Shown one piece after another: positions 17,255 to 26,918 of a DNA stretch of 64,000 nt. This stretch comes from an uncultured Clostridia bacterium. Its GTDB lineage: Bacteria; Bacillota; Clostridia; Oscillospirales; Ruminococcaceae. The stretch is from positions 1 to 64,000 of the forward strand of contig CANQWD010000010.1 of NCBI GenBank assembly GCA_947627465.1. The letters run 5' to 3'. The notes below the pieces were generated by a model. It searched no databases, was not told the DNA's origin, and saw only the letters and a list, made by a program, of their open reading frames with translations. The position numbers and the translations under genes are program-made. The first letter of the stretch is position 1, and the number at the start of each line of letters is the position of its first letter.

Positions 17255-18283
17255 TCAAAGAGTTGGGATACTGTTGAGATTTTTTACGCTGTCGCGGCGG
17301 ATAAGCTTTCCCGCAACAAGCGTTCTTCCGCGTTTGTAGCTTCCGTCGCGTATTTTGTGCAGAATGATGTCCACGGCTTCTGTCGCCATTGCCTGGCTGT
17401 TTACGTCCATTGTTGTGAGGTGCGGCTGGCACATCGTCGAGTAGACGTGGTTGTCATAGCCCGCTATGGAAACATCCTCGGGTATTTTCTTGCCCATCGC
17501 CTGAAGCTGGTTTACAAGTCTGAACGCGCTTTCGTCGCAGTTGCATACTATCGCCGTAGGCAGTTCGTCGGGGAGCGCGAATGTTTTGTGTATCTCGCCT
17601 TCGGGCGTGCGGTCGCCTATTATCCAATCCTGACGGAGCTGCAGGCGGTTTTCGAGCAGAGCCTTGTAAAATCCGAGATATCTGTCCTGAATGCTCGAGG
17701 TGCTGCTTATACTTCCCAGATAGCCCAATCTGCGGTGTCCGCATGATATCAGGTAAGAGGTCAGCATGTACGCACCATAGAAGTTGTCGGATAAAACAGT
17801 CTCCGCGTCCTCGCGGCTGCCGTAAAAATCAAGGAATACGGTGGGGATATAGAACGACATCAGTTTGTCGATATACGCGTCGGAGAACTGTCCGAGCAGG
17901 ATAAGCCCGTCCACCTTTTTGTCGCGCACGGAATTCGGTATCTCGCACGAGCCGTCCGTGCCGTCCTCTACCACCTCCAGCATTCCGTAGTAATTCTGCC
18001 GCTGGAGAAGCTCCACAAGATATTTGTACATTATCCAATAAAACGCCGACGGTTCGCTGATGAAGTGCTTGGCGACGATTATTCCGATGTTGTATGTCAG
18101 TCCGTCTTTCATTGCTCTGCCGCCCGTGTGAATGCGGTACCCCATTTCGGTGGCTTTTTGCTTTATGCGCTCACGCAGAGCCTCGGAAACGCCCTCGCGG
18201 TCGCCCAACGCCTTTGATACTGTGACTGTGCTGACATTCATTGCTTTTGCTACGTCGCTCATTGTTACGGTTTTTTTGATCAT
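17255..18283 (-). CDS. LacI-family transcriptional regulator
   Basis: This 342-residue sugar-type repressor or activator has an N-terminal helix-turn-helix (TMSDVAKAMNVSTVTVSKAL, residues 7-26) and hinge. The remaining ~280 residues form a periplasmic-binding-protein-like effector domain, with VDGLILLG, GYLGSIS, and CNCDESAFRLV...VSIAGYDN. The ligand cannot be read from the sequence. No sugar-transport operon is adjacent: nifJ lies downstream behind a terminator and an unrelated lipoprotein lies upstream in the other direction. AAAGGA lies somewhat far (about 13 bases) from the chosen ATG; MSDVAKA is an alternative start. Confidence 0.9.
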   Translation of the reverse strand: MIKKTVTMSDVAKAMNVSTVTVSKALGDREGVSEALRERIKQKATEMGYRIHTGGRAMKDGLTYNIGIIVAKHFISEPSAFYWIMYKYLVELLQRQNYYGMLEVVEDGTDGSCEIPNSVRDKKVDGLILLGQFSDAYIDKLMSFYIPTVFLDFYGSREDAETVLSDNFYGAYMLTSYLISCGHRRLGYLGSISSTSSIQDRYLGFYKALLENRLQLRQDWIIGDRTPEGEIHKTFALPDELPTAIVCNCDESAFRLVNQLQAMGKKIPEDVSIAGYDNHVYSTMCQPHLTTMDVNSQAMATEAVDIILHKIRDGSYKRGRTLVAGKLIRRDSVKNLNSIPTL

Positions 18284-18816
18284 TTTATATTACATTTCCT
18301 TTCGGGGCGCAGGGCAGGAGGTTTTGGGAGGGTGCCCTTATAATTTATATATATCTTTTCAAATAAATTCCGAGAAACCGCCGTTCCGCTTGCTTCTTCA
18401 GCGCCGCGGGCGGGGTAGAATGCGTAAAACAAAGCCGTTGTTTTCTCCAACCATTAAAACCGGGTTTTCCGCAAGTCGATAATTTATAGGGCGCCTCATA
18501 AAAACTATAATTTTCCTCTTTTTATAGTTTTTAGAGATTGCCTATAATATATATATTGCCTTTATTATATTTTAAGTTATTATTTTAGATTTGTAAAGTT
18601 ACTTTTTTACCAAAATATTTGTTGGTTTTTTGTGTAATTTGATGAATAATTTTAAAATAACTTGTGTAATATTATGTCAAAACGCTTATTTTTCGCATTA
18701 TATGTAGACTTTTGGGGTTTTGTGTGATATTATAAAATTATACAACTAATATTTTATTTTTGACATTTAATACTCAAACCCGCTTATTTTGTGCATTTGA
18801 TGTGAGGAGAAATTTT
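18284..18816. other. AT-rich intergenic region between divergent genes
   Basis: No gene is supported here. The region holds an imperfect inverted repeat (GGTGCCCTTATAATTTAT near 18335, matched by ATAATTTATAGGGCGCC near 18480). It also holds the hairpin AAAAACTATAA/TTATAGTTTTT (18497-18532) and a long AT-rich tract. TTGACA occurs at 18759, but the matching -10 is weak. It probably contains promoters for both flanking genes. Confidence 0.5.
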
Positions 18817-19740
18817 ATGAAAAAATATTACGGGCTTTTGGCGGCGGTCTTTATCTGCGCAAATCTTTCGGGCTGCGCGGGTTCTTCCGACGGCGCGGCA
18901 ACGTCGGAAAGCTTTACGGAGAGTTCAAAGGCGCAAACGAGCGGCGAGCCGACGTTTTTGACGGGGCTTGACGGAGAGAAGATACTTACCTCGGAGATAA
19001 CCGAAGCGTTCGGGGAAAGCGGCGCGATTTCGCCCGAGGAACTTACCGAGGAGAATTTCGGGAGCGCGGTGTGCGCGGGTTTCGTCTATGCCGCGCCGCC
19101 CTCGGAATTTTATCGCAACGACAGGGATAACTCGGAGGTGTTCAACGAAGCGGATATGACGTTTACCGACAGTACGGGCGCGGAGCCTTTGAAGAACTAT
19201 GAGCGGCTGAACGTCGGCGATAAGGTAGGCTCTCTTACTCTCACAAAAGCCGAGACGAGTTTTTCGCGCGATCTCGAGACCCGATCGTTTACGCTTTCGG
19301 ACGGCTCCGAAAAGACAGGCGCGCAGCTTGGTCTGCCCGAGATATTTTTTGCGGGCGGCAAGGCGGAGTTTGACGGAGAACTCACGATGAAGGGCTATCT
19401 TTGCCGCATTGCCGCCGATGATTACGGCGTTTCCGAGGGCGAGCTGCTGTTCGTTCCGAGCGAGGGAGCGGATATTCCCGTGTTGTCCTATTGCTTTGAC
19501 GGCGGCGGATTTTATCATGCTCCTCGTGTCTACTCGTTTTCGGGGCTGGTCTGGCAGAACGAATTCGGCTATATGACGCTCGGCAATGCCGCGGACACCT
19601 CGGCGGACGTTTCTTCGCTTCCAAAGGACGGTTCGTTTGTCAAAGCCGAGGTAACGGTTTGCAATATCGAGATGTCGAGCGGCGTGAACTTTACAGATCG
19701 GGTCAAGGCTGAGCTTGTTCGGTCGGAAGTGTTGTCTTAA
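18817..19740 (+). CDS. Secreted lipoprotein of unknown function
   Basis: The ATG at 18817 follows GAGGAGA; an in-frame upstream start (18760) lacks a site and would spoil the signal peptide. The N-terminus MKKYYGLLAAVFICANLSGC is a lipoprotein signal peptide with the lipobox LSGC. A Ser/Thr-rich linker and then a ~260-residue domain rich in Glu and Gly follow, which I do not recognise. It should be lipid-anchored outside the membrane. A hairpin terminator follows, so it seems to be transcribed alone. Confidence 0.8.
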   Translation: MKKYYGLLAAVFICANLSGCAGSSDGAATSESFTESSKAQTSGEPTFLTGLDGEKILTSEITEAFGESGAISPEELTEENFGSAVCAGFVYAAPPSEFYRNDRDNSEVFNEADMTFTDSTGAEPLKNYERLNVGDKVGSLTLTKAETSFSRDLETRSFTLSDGSEKTGAQLGLPEIFFAGGKAEFDGELTMKGYLCRIAADDYGVSEGELLFVPSEGADIPVLSYCFDGGGFYHAPRVYSFSGLVWQNEFGYMTLGNAADTSADVSSLPKDGSFVKAEVTVCNIEMSSGVNFTDRVKAELVRSEVLS

Positions 19741-19753
19741 CTCCTTTATGATT

Positions 19754-19776
19754 TTCCCCCGTCAATGACGGGGGAA
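19754..19776 (+). terminator. Hairpin terminator after the lipoprotein gene
   Basis: TTCCCCCGTC and GACGGGGGAA form a 10-bp stem with loop AAT. The T-run after it is short, so termination may be partial. Confidence 0.6.
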
Positions 19777-19830
19777 GTCGTTTAATAAGCATATCTCGTC
19801 CGACGTGCGCATAAATTCTAACGGGGTGAT

Positions 19831-20217
19831 ATGATGCGCAGAAAGAAACGAAACGACAGGCTGAAGCCATATCTTCTGGGCACGCTTTTCGGCTACGCGG
19901 CAATGGTGCTTACCGTTTTGCCCGCGGCGCTTATCTTGTCTTTGATGAAGAACGCGGGAAAGGCGGCGGGAGCGGCGGCAGTGGTTGCGATGATGGCGGG
20001 CGGGTTCATTTGCGGAAAGACGGCGGGCTTTATTCGGCAGAGGGACGGTTTGAAAACCGGTTTTCTGTGCGGCGTGCTGTTTTCCGTGCCGCTGATACTG
20101 CTTACGCTTATTTTCTCCGAAGCGGACGGCACGCTTATTCTAAAAGCCGCGCTGTGTATGTCGTTTGCGGCGGTGGGCGGCGTTTCGGGAGTTAACTCGG
20201 GAGAGAATAAGCAGTAA
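19831..20217 (+). CDS. TIGR04086-type (YrzE-like) membrane protein
   Basis: This 128-residue protein has a basic N-terminus (MMRRKKRNDRLKPY) and four predicted membrane segments with many Gly and Ala. The topology and GGFICGKTAGFI segment match the TIGR04086 family of small clostridial/bacillar membrane proteins, whose function is unknown. GGGGTGAT lies just upstream of ATG. The spoVV-like gene follows by 47 bases on the same strand. Confidence 0.75.
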   Translation: MMRRKKRNDRLKPYLLGTLFGYAAMVLTVLPAALILSLMKNAGKAAGAAAVVAMMAGGFICGKTAGFIRQRDGLKTGFLCGVLFSVPLILLTLIFSEADGTLILKAALCMSFAAVGGVSGVNSGENKQ

Positions 20218-20264
20218 AAACGACGGCGCGGCGCTGTTCGGATTATTTTAATTAAGGAGAAAAA

Positions 20265-21308
20265 ATGAAGTATGTATTATCGGCGTTTGCATTGCTTTCG
20301 GCTATCATACTGACGGTAAACCCGAAAGCGGCGGGAGAAGCGGTCGGGGCGGCGGTTTTTGACTGTCTTGAGGTGGTTGTGCCGAGCCTGTTCGCGTTCA
20401 CGATTTTGGCGGTGTACATGCAGAAAAGCGGACTTTACCGCGTGGCACTACGCCCGATAACGTTTCCGCTGTCGAAGCTGCTGCGGCTTGACGAGGAACT
20501 TTGCGCGGTGTACGTGCTGTCGAACATAGGCGGTTATCCCGTCGGGGCGAAGCTGCTTTCCGAGCTTGTTTGGCAGGGCAGACTAAGCGCCGGGGACGCG
20601 GGAAGAATGCTCTGCTTTTGCTTCGGAAGCGGTCCCGGTTTTATGATCGGCATTGCGGGAATGAAGATATTCGGAAGCGCGGGAGCGGGGCTGGCTTTAT
20701 TCGGGATAAGTTTTGTGACTTCTTTGCTTATCGCGGCGTTTGTGAGGTCGCGCGGCGAAATTCGTCTGCAAAAAGCCGAAAAAGCGTACATGCTCGGTTC
20801 TGACGCTTTTATCTCATCGGTAACGGACGCCGCGCGCGTTATGTTTACGGTCTGCGCTATGATAGCGGGGTTTTCGGTGGTCTCGGCGGTGCTTAGGTCG
20901 GTTGGGGTATACGCGCTGTTTGAAAAGCTGTTCGGCTCGGCGGAGATATTCCCCGCACTGCTTGAAGTCACTCGTATAAGCGGCTTAACGCCGACCGCTC
21001 ACGCTCTGCCTGTTTGCGCCGCTCTGTTGAGTTTCGGGGGAGTTTGCGTGATAATGCAGGTCGCGGCGCTCACCCGTAAAGCCTCCCCACGCGGTATTCC
21101 GCTTGTGGCGTTTCTTGTGTCGAGAGCCTGCGCCGCCGTTATTAGCGCACTGTTGGCTCTGCCATTCGCCGAACGGTTTCCACCCGTAGACGTTCAAACA
21201 TTGGCTTCGGATACCGCCGTTGTTCCGTTTACCAAAAACGCCGCACTCTCTTTGTGCGTTCTGGCGATGTGCGTTTTGGCGGTAAGAGGTGAAAAAAATA
21301 AGCTCTAG
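20265..21308 (+). CDS. Sporulation membrane protein SpoVV (YlbJ) family
   Basis: This 347-residue polytopic membrane protein belongs to the nucleoside-recognition-domain family. In Bacillus, SpoVV (YlbJ) moves dipicolinic acid across the outer forespore membrane. Visible features are ~8 hydrophobic segments, VVPSLFAFTILAVYMQKSGLY (~residues 37-57), the signature SNIGGYPVGAKLL (~86-98), and GSGPGFMIGIAGMKIFGS. Length and motifs fit YlbJ rather than SpmA/B, which are encoded elsewhere in this window. AAGGAG precedes the ATG. A mother-cell sigma-E-type promoter would be expected, but I cannot point to one. Confidence 0.82.
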   Translation: MKYVLSAFALLSAIILTVNPKAAGEAVGAAVFDCLEVVVPSLFAFTILAVYMQKSGLYRVALRPITFPLSKLLRLDEELCAVYVLSNIGGYPVGAKLLSELVWQGRLSAGDAGRMLCFCFGSGPGFMIGIAGMKIFGSAGAGLALFGISFVTSLLIAAFVRSRGEIRLQKAEKAYMLGSDAFISSVTDAARVMFTVCAMIAGFSVVSAVLRSVGVYALFEKLFGSAEIFPALLEVTRISGLTPTAHALPVCAALLSFGGVCVIMQVAALTRKASPRGIPLVAFLVSRACAAVISALLALPFAERFPPVDVQTLASDTAVVPFTKNAALSLCVLAMCVLAVRGEKNKL

Positions 21309-21430
21309 AACCGTCCGCACAGCCCGAAACGCTTTCTTTGCTGTTCTTAAGGCAGTGGCACCTTTGTGTCGCATATCTTATCGGGAATTGTTATTATGGG
21401 CAAATTTTCACTTCAATGCGGTTAATCCTA

Positions 21431-21459
21431 TTGACAATCGCGGCAAAATATGCTAAAAT
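21431..21459 (+). promoter_or_regulatory. Strong sigma-A promoter for leuS
   Basis: TTGACA (perfect) and TAAAAT are separated by 17 bases. The start of transcription would lie about 33 bases before the leuS ATG, leaving too short a leader for a T-box. Confidence 0.75.
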
Positions 21460-21498
21460 AAATGTGTATGTAAATCTATCATCGAAAGGATAATCAAA

Positions 21499-23922
21499 AT
21501 GAAATACGATTTTGCCGCCATTGAAAGCAAATGGCAAAAATATTGGGACGAACACCGCACGTTCCACGCGGAAAACGACTACACAAAGCCGAAATATTAC
21601 GCGCTTGTGGAGTTTCCGTATCCGTCGGGCGAGGGCTTGCACGTAGGTCACCCGAGACCCTACACCGCTATGGATATCGTAGCGAGAAAGCGCAGAATGC
21701 AAGGCTATAACGTGCTGTTTCCGATGGGCTGGGACGCGTTCGGTCTGCCTACCGAAAACTACGCTATCGAGCACAAAATCCACCCCGCCAAAGTCACGGA
21801 GCGTAACGTCAACCGCTTCAGAAATCAGCTTAAAATGCTCGGTCTGTCGTTCGACTGGGAGCGCGAGGTAAACACCACCGACCCGAATTATTTCAAGTGG
21901 ACGCAGTGGATTTTCTTAAAGCTCTTTAAAGCGGGTTTGGCGTACAAAAAGGAAATGAACGTCAACTGGTGTACGCACTGCAAAGTCGTTCTCGCGAATG
22001 AGGAAGTCGTAAACGGCACTTGCGAACGCTGTCACGGCGAGGTTATTCATAAGGTAAAGAACCAATGGATGCTGAAAATAACCGACTACGCGCAAAAGCT
22101 CCTTGACGACCTCGACAGCGTGGACTACTTTGAGAAGATTAAGACCGCGCAAGCTAACTGGATAGGACGTTCCACGGGCGCGGAGGTGACGTTCAAGACC
22201 ACGCTCGGCGATGAACTGCTTATCTACACAACGCGCTGTGACACGCTTTTCGGCGCGACTTATATGGTAATTTCCCCCGAGCACCCGCTTATCGAAAAAT
22301 GGGCGGACAAGCTCGGAAATATGGACGAAATTCGTAAATATCAAGCGGACGCGGCTCGTAAATCCGACTTCGACCGCACCGAGATGAACAAGGACAAAAC
22401 AGGCGTGAAGCTCGACGGCGTTATGGCGGTAAATCCCGTAAACGGCAAGGAAATTCCGATATTCATTTCCGATTATGTTTTGATGAGCTACGGCACGGGC
22501 GCTATTATGGCGGTTCCCGCGCACGACACCCGCGACTGGGAGTTCGCGAAAAAGTTCGATCTTCCGATAATCGAAGTAGTCAAGGGCGGCGAGGACGTTC
22601 AGAAAGCCGCATTTACCGACTGCGCGACTGGTATTCTTACAAACTCGGATTTTCTGAACGGTCTGCCCGTTGAGGACGCTAAAAAGAAAATGATAGATTT
22701 TCTTACCGAAAAGGGTATCGGTCATGAGAAAGTAAACTTCAAGCTCCGCGACTGGGTGTTCTCCCGTCAGAGATACTGGGGCGAGCCTATTCCCGTAGTT
22801 TACTGCGAGAAATGCGGCTGGCAGGCTGTTCCCGAGGAGGAATTGCCGCTCAAACTCCCGGAAGTGGAGAGCTATATGCCTACCGACAACGGCGAAAGCC
22901 CGCTCTCAACATTGGAGAGCTTCATCAACACGACTTGTCCTTGCTGCGGCGGTCCTGCTAAGCGCGAGACAGACACAATGCCGCAATGGGCGGGTTCTTC
23001 ATGGTATTTTCTGCGCTACACCGACCCGACCAACGACAAGGAGTTGGCAAGCAAAGAGGCTCTGAAATACTGGCTTCCCGTGGACTGGTACAACGGCGGT
23101 ATGGAGCACACTACTCTGCATTTGCTGTACAGCCGTTTCTGGCACAAGTTCCTGTATGATAACGGCATAGTGCCTTGCAAGGAGCCTTACGCTAAGCGTA
23201 CATCTCACGGAATGATTTTGGGCGTAGACCCCAAAGACCCGAATAAGTTCTGCAAGATGTCGAAATCGCTGCACAACGTTGTAAACCCCGACGAGGTAGT
23301 ACGCGACTACGGCGCGGACACGATGCGCCTTTACGAAATGTTTGTCGGCGACTTCGAGAAAGCCGCGCCGTGGCAGGAGAACGGCATAAAGGGCTGCAAG
23401 CGCTTTCTTGAGCGCATTTGGAATATGTCGGAGAACCTTAAAGAGGGCGACAGCTACTCTGAAAAGCTTACCGCGCCCATGCACCGCACGATAAAGAAAG
23501 TTTCCGAGGACGTTGAAACGCTTAAATTCAACACCGCGATCGCGGCTATGATGGCGCTTTTGAACGACGCGGACGCGGCGGGCGGCTTTAACAAAGCCGA
23601 GTTCCGCGATCTGTTGATCTTGCTTAACCCGTTTGCGCCGCACATCACGTCCGAGTTGTTCGAGAGTTTGGGCTTCGGTTTAATTCACGAGCAGAAGTGG
23701 TGCGAGTACGACGAGGCGCACTGCGTTGACAGTACCGTCGAGCTTGCCGTGCAGATAAACGGCAAGGTCAAGGCGCGCTTTAACGCTCCAAAGGACGCGG
23801 ACAAGGACGCGCTTATCAAAATGGCGGAGGAACTTCCCGAGGTAAAGGCGCTTATGGACGGCAAAACAGTCGTAAAGCAGATCGCCGTGCCGAACAAGCT
23901 TGTTAATATCGTTTTGAAATAA
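21499..23922 (+). CDS. leuS: Leucyl-tRNA synthetase
   Basis: This cytosolic class I synthetase charges tRNA-Leu. The 807-residue chain has the HIGH-box variant HVGH (residues ~49-52, after FPYPSGEGL) and the inserted CP1 editing domain with [21 protein letters not shown]. It also has two Cys pairs of a zinc region (CEKCGW and CPCCGG), the KMSKS loop [13 protein letters not shown], and the C-terminal tRNA-binding region ending VNIVLK. It has its own promoter and a strong terminator, so it is a single-gene unit. AAAGGA lies nine bases upstream of ATG. Confidence 0.97.
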   Translation: MKYDFAAIESKWQKYWDEHRTFHAENDYTKPKYYALVEFPYPSGEGLHVGHPRPYTAMDIVARKRRMQGYNVLFPMGWDAFGLPTENYAIEHKIHPAKVTERNVNRFRNQLKMLGLSFDWEREVNTTDPNYFKWTQWIFLKLFKAGLAYKKEMNVNWCTHCKVVLANEEVVNGTCERCHGEVIHKVKNQWMLKITDYAQKLLDDLDSVDYFEKIKTAQANWIGRSTGAEVTFKTTLGDELLIYTTRCDTLFGATYMVISPEHPLIEKWADKLGNMDEIRKYQADAARKSDFDRTEMNKDKTGVKLDGVMAVNPVNGKEIPIFISDYVLMSYGTGAIMAVPAHDTRDWEFAKKFDLPIIEVVKGGEDVQKAAFTDCATGILTNSDFLNGLPVEDAKKKMIDFLTEKGIGHEKVNFKLRDWVFSRQRYWGEPIPVVYCEKCGWQAVPEEELPLKLPEVESYMPTDNGESPLSTLESFINTTCPCCGGPAKRETDTMPQWAGSSWYFLRYTDPTNDKELASKEALKYWLPVDWYNGGMEHTTLHLLYSRFWHKFLYDNGIVPCKEPYAKRTSHGMILGVDPKDPNKFCKMSKSLHNVVNPDEVVRDYGADTMRLYEMFVGDFEKAAPWQENGIKGCKRFLERIWNMSENLKEGDSYSEKLTAPMHRTIKKVSEDVETLKFNTAIAAMMALLNDADAAGGFNKAEFRDLLILLNPFAPHITSELFESLGFGLIHEQKWCEYDEAHCVDSTVELAVQINGKVKARFNAPKDADKDALIKMAEELPEVKALMDGKTVVKQIAVPNKLVNIVLK

Positions 23923-23968
23923 ACTAGTGTGAAATGTGTTTTTGTGCAATTCCCAAATTGATAATATG

Positions 23969-23996
23969 AAAAAAGCCCCGATCACGGGGCTTTTTT
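23969..23996. terminator. Bidirectional terminator between leuS and the SGNH hydrolase
   Basis: AAAAAAGCCCCG and CGGGGCTTTTTT form a 12-bp stem with loop ATCA and T/A tracts on both sides, serving two convergent genes. Confidence 0.92.
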
Positions 23997-23999
23997 GTT

Positions 24000-24980
24000 T
24001 TATTCGGTTACGGATTTCAGGCGGTCGTTTTCCTTTACCTGCTTGTTGATCTCGTGAAGCGCGACATAGTACGCTTTATTGCTCGGGTGAACGCCGTCGC
24101 CGCTGTCAAATTCATTTGCGAGTACGCCGCTCGAGTTTTTAATAGGCTCGACAAAATCAATGTAATAAACGCGCTGTGTGTAATTCTTGAGGATAAACTT
24201 ATGTATCGCGGTGTTAAACTCTCCGGGCTTTGACAGCTCCGAATATTTGGGATTGCTTATCGGGCTCATTGCGCACACGTATACATCGGCTGTGGAATTC
24301 GCAAGCGCCGTATCAATTATTTTCTTGTAATTTTTGCAGTAGTCCGCCGCGCTCGTTAGATTAACGTCGTTCATTCCCATCCAAAGGAACACGTACTTCG
24401 GCTTTGTTTTGTTGAGCACGGGAATGAATTTTGCGGGTTTGTCGCGGTAAGTCATATCAAACGTCAGCATATTGCGCGCGCCTACGCTGGGCGTGGCGTA
24501 TACGTTTCTCGGGTTAAGAGCGCCGCACCAAATGAAACCGTTTGTAATGCTGTCTCCGACAAACAGCGAATTTTCGCCGAGCAGTTTTTCCTCGTCCGTC
24601 ATATTATATGTGCCCCAAGCAGGGTCGTATTCCAAATAGGTCGACGGATCGTCGTAGGTCGGGACAATCTCTGGCGGACGTTTTTCGGGACGTTCGGCGC
24701 TTGAGCTTTCGGGCTTGCTTTCGGGCGCGGAGGTGTTTTCGGCTACGCTCTCGGACATGGAAGCGCTTTCCTCGGCTTCGGCGTTGGGCGCTTTCGGAAC
24801 GCTTTCCGTTTCCGATATCGAGGTATCCGAAACGGTGCTGCTTGTCGGTTGGTCTACGTTCTCTGTTTTATGTATCGCCGCAGCTATCGGTGTGTGCTCC
24901 GAAAAGCACGAGCATATAACTATCGTTGCCGCGGAGAGCACGGCTATCCCCGCAGTAATTGCTACTCTCTTGTTCTTCAT
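24000..24980 (-). CDS. Membrane-anchored SGNH/GDSL hydrolase
   Basis: This 326-residue protein has an N-terminal membrane anchor (residues ~8-26), a ~85-residue Ser/Glu/Pro-rich linker, and an SGNH esterase domain. Catalytic blocks are visible: VGDSITNG (Ser), a Gly in the SVGARNML segment, WMGMNDVN (Asn), and DGVHPSNKAY (Asp/His near the C-terminus). It is probably an extracytoplasmic esterase acting on acetylated polysaccharide or cell-wall sugars; the substrate is not deducible. The N-terminal Cys (ICSC) could make it a lipoprotein. It stands alone between two terminators. Confidence 0.85.
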   Translation of the reverse strand: MKNKRVAITAGIAVLSAATIVICSCFSEHTPIAAAIHKTENVDQPTSSTVSDTSISETESVPKAPNAEAEESASMSESVAENTSAPESKPESSSAERPEKRPPEIVPTYDDPSTYLEYDPAWGTYNMTDEEKLLGENSLFVGDSITNGFIWCGALNPRNVYATPSVGARNMLTFDMTYRDKPAKFIPVLNKTKPKYVFLWMGMNDVNLTSAADYCKNYKKIIDTALANSTADVYVCAMSPISNPKYSELSKPGEFNTAIHKFILKNYTQRVYYIDFVEPIKNSSGVLANEFDSGDGVHPSNKAYYVALHEINKQVKENDRLKSVTE

Positions 24981-25046
24981 ACTTTTAACGCGCTTCCTTA
25001 AAAGGAAATGTAAGAAAATATACTTTCGGTATCTGTTTAAAAATAT

Positions 25047-25088
25047 CTCACCGAAATATGCGGAACCGTTCCGTTTTGTTTCGGTGAG
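25047..25088 (-). terminator. Terminator after the SCP2-domain gene
   Basis: CTCACCGAAA and TTTCGGTGAG form the outer stem and CGGAAC/GTTCCG an inner one. On the minus strand an ATATTTTT tail follows. Confidence 0.6.
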
Positions 25089-25110
25089 TGTAAACTTCTT
25101 TAATTTGCGA

Positions 25111-25707
25111 TCACTTCTTGCCTGCGGGCTTTACAGCGGCGGGTTTCTTTTCCTCTGCTTTAGCCGCGGGCTTCTTTTCTTCTGCCTTAGCTGCGGGTTT
25201 CTTTTCTTCCACCTTAGTTGCGGGCTTCTTTTCCTCTGCCTTAGCTGCGGGCTTCTTTTCTTCCGCCTTAGCTGCGGGTTTCTTTTCCTCTGCCTTAGCT
25301 GCGGGCTTCTTTTCTTCTGCCTTAGCCGCGGGCTTCTTAGCAGCAGGCTTTGCGGAAGCCTTAGCCGCAGTTTTCTTTTCCGGTACCAAGCACTCGAGTG
25401 CCTTGAATTTCGCAACGTCGCCGCCTCTTACAACGGCAACTCCGTCTTTAAGCGCCTTGTCGAACGAAAGCTCGCCCGAGAAAAGCTTGTTTACGGTTTC
25501 CGCGGACGCTTCGATCTCGCAGCCGTAATCGTTGTAACGGTAAGGTTCTACGCGAAGATTGCCGTTCTCTACAACAACGAAAATATTTTCGTCGGTTTCG
25601 GATATGAGGGAAAATGAAACAGCGACCGTATCCTCAAACTTCGCGGCTTTGCTTTGACTTTTTTCAAGATTTGACCAAACTTTTTTTTGCAGTTCTTTGT
25701 TATCCAT
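25111..25707 (-). CDS. SCP2-like domain protein with histone-H1-like lysine-rich tail
   Basis: Residues ~1-108 resemble a small SCP2/sterol-carrier fold (VENGNLRVEPYRYNDYGCEI, then ASAETVNKLFSGELSFDKAL). Bacterial members bind lipids or hydrophobic ligands. From residue 111 the chain becomes almost purely Lys, Ala, Pro and Glu, including seven tandem nine-residue units KKPAAKAEE (residues 124-186), as in bacterial histone H1-like tails. Such tails bind nucleic acid or other polyanions. The pairing is unusual and its function is unknown. The gene has its own minus-strand promoter, AAGGAGG before ATG, and a terminator. Confidence 0.75.
   Translation of the reverse strand: MDNKELQKKVWSNLEKSQSKAAKFEDTVAVSFSLISETDENIFVVVENGNLRVEPYRYNDYGCEIEASAETVNKLFSGELSFDKALKDGVAVVRGGDVAKFKALECLVPEKKTAAKASAKPAAKKPAAKAEEKKPAAKAEEKKPAAKAEEKKPAAKAEEKKPATKVEEKKPAAKAEEKKPAAKAEEKKPAAVKPAGKK
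25150..25338 (-). repeat. 27-bp coding minisatellite, seven units
   Basis: Seven in-frame 27-bp units encode KKPAAKAEE, one of them varied to KKPATKVEE. Unit number is likely to vary between strains by slippage. Confidence 0.85.
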
Positions 25708-25851
25708 AAGATCCTCCTTAAGTACGGCGGCGAGTTTTCAACTCCGCGCTTTCGTTGGCGGATTTCAAGCTTCGCGCCTTTTTTCTCTTTACATCCGCGG
25801 CTTGTGTTTGGGGGGAACCGCGGTCATTCTTTAAATTTATTTCCATTTACA

Positions 25852-25880
25852 ATTATAACACAACATATTGTGAATTTCAA
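25852..25880 (-). promoter_or_regulatory. Sigma-A-type promoter for the SCP2-domain gene
   Basis: On the minus strand TTGAAA and a perfect TATAAT are 17 bases apart, about 145 bases upstream of the gene. Confidence 0.65.
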
Positions 25881-25986
25881 TAGTCATTATTCATAAAATT
25901 GTATCATTTTAAAGAATGATTTTAACAAATTATCTAAATCCCGCGTTTTGTGAAAAAACTCTATTAGGAAAATTATTCAAAAGCTA

Positions 25987-26015
25987 TTGCTATTTTGGAT
26001 TAAATATGTTATAAT
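25987..26015 (+). promoter_or_regulatory. Sigma-A-type promoter for the polyamine cluster
   Basis: TTGCTA and a perfect TATAAT are 17 bases apart, about 87 bases before speD. No terminator is visible until 39.6 kb, so it may serve a very long transcript. Confidence 0.65.
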
Positions 26016-26101
26016 CAGTTTGACTGCAAATATGCGAAATAATTCGACAGGTTTATAATATAATATTTACGCAAAGCAAAATTCCAATACGGAAAGGACT
26101 G

Positions 26102-26917
26102 ATGTTAGGGTTGGAAAAAAAGCTGTCGCTGTATGGCTTTAACAATCTCACAAAGACGCTCAGCTTCAATATTTACGACGTGTGCTACGCCAAAAGTGAG
26201 AGAGAACAAAAGGACTACATCGCTTATATTGACGAGCAGTATAACTCCGAACGTTTAACGGGCATTTTGTGCGCCGTCACCGAGCGTATCGGGGCTACGG
26301 TGCTTAATATATCCAAGCAGGACTACGATCCGCAGGGCGCTTCGGTAAACGTGCTGTTTGCCGAGGGAAATATAAATCCCGAGCATATTGACGGCTCCTG
26401 CAACAAGGGTTTGAATTATTTTCAGTCGGCGGGCTGTTCGGTGAACGCGCATTTGGACAAAAGCCACATCACCGTTCACACGTTTCCCGAATATCACCCC
26501 GACAAGGCTATCTCCACGTTTCGTGTGGATATTGATGTTGCGACCTGCGGCGAGATATCTCCGCTTAAAACTCTTGATTTCCTTATTGGCAGTTTCGATT
26601 CCGACATTATTATAATAGATTACCGTGTTCGCGGATTTACCCGCGACGTTTCGGGCAAAAAGTGTTTTATGGACGCGCCTATGCGCTCCATTCAGGAGTT
26701 TATCGATCCCGAGACCCTCACCAAATACGACGCTATGGACGTTAACGTTTATCAGTCCAACATTTTCCATACAAAAATGCTCATAAAAGAGATCGAGCTT
26801 CAGAACTACCTATTTAATACGGATGTTTATGAGGTTCACCCGCAGGAGCGTCTTAGAATTACGAACGATCTCCGCAGTGAGATGATAGAGATATTCAGCG
26901 GAATGAATATTTACTGA
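26102..26917 (+). CDS. speD: S-adenosylmethionine decarboxylase proenzyme (long bacterial form)
   Basis: This enzyme decarboxylates SAM to the aminopropyl donor used by spermidine synthase. The 271-residue proenzyme belongs to the longer E. coli-like class. The self-cleavage site is DKSHITVHTFPEYHP (~residues 119-133), where the Ser of KSH becomes the pyruvoyl cofactor. A conserved Cys follows in DVATCGEISPL. GGAAAGGA precedes ATG; a TTG nine bases further is an alternative. It opens the polyamine cluster, one base before the decarboxylase gene, and therefore sits directly after the promoter at 26.0 kb. Confidence 0.93.
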   Translation: MLGLEKKLSLYGFNNLTKTLSFNIYDVCYAKSEREQKDYIAYIDEQYNSERLTGILCAVTERIGATVLNISKQDYDPQGASVNVLFAEGNINPEHIDGSCNKGLNYFQSAGCSVNAHLDKSHITVHTFPEYHPDKAISTFRVDIDVATCGEISPLKTLDFLIGSFDSDIIIIDYRVRGFTRDVSGKKCFMDAPMRSIQEFIDPETLTKYDAMDVNVYQSNIFHTKMLIKEIELQNYLFNTDVYEVHPQERLRITNDLRSEMIEIFSGMNIY

Positions 26918-26918
26918 T

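Larger units (their letters stand above)
25708..26101. other. Divergent intergenic region between SCP2 gene and speD
   Basis: The region carries divergent promoters (annotated separately) and AT-rich sequence. No SAM or other riboswitch consensus is evident upstream of speD, and no small gene with a ribosome-binding site is seen. Confidence 0.5.

Noticed and set aside
21351..21375. TGGCACC motif upstream of leuS, suggesting a T-box leader
   Set aside because: A strong promoter (21431-21459) lies downstream of it and the leuS leader is only about 33 bases. No specifier loop or antiterminator/terminator pair is visible.
25150..25338. Regular repeat array that could be mistaken for a CRISPR
   Set aside because: Units are 27 bp, contiguous, without spacers, and in frame with a coding sequence. 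No cas gene is present anywhere in the window.
26016..26101. Possible SAM or polyamine riboswitch before speD
   Set aside because: The leader is short and AT-rich, and no riboswitch consensus or paired stems could be found.
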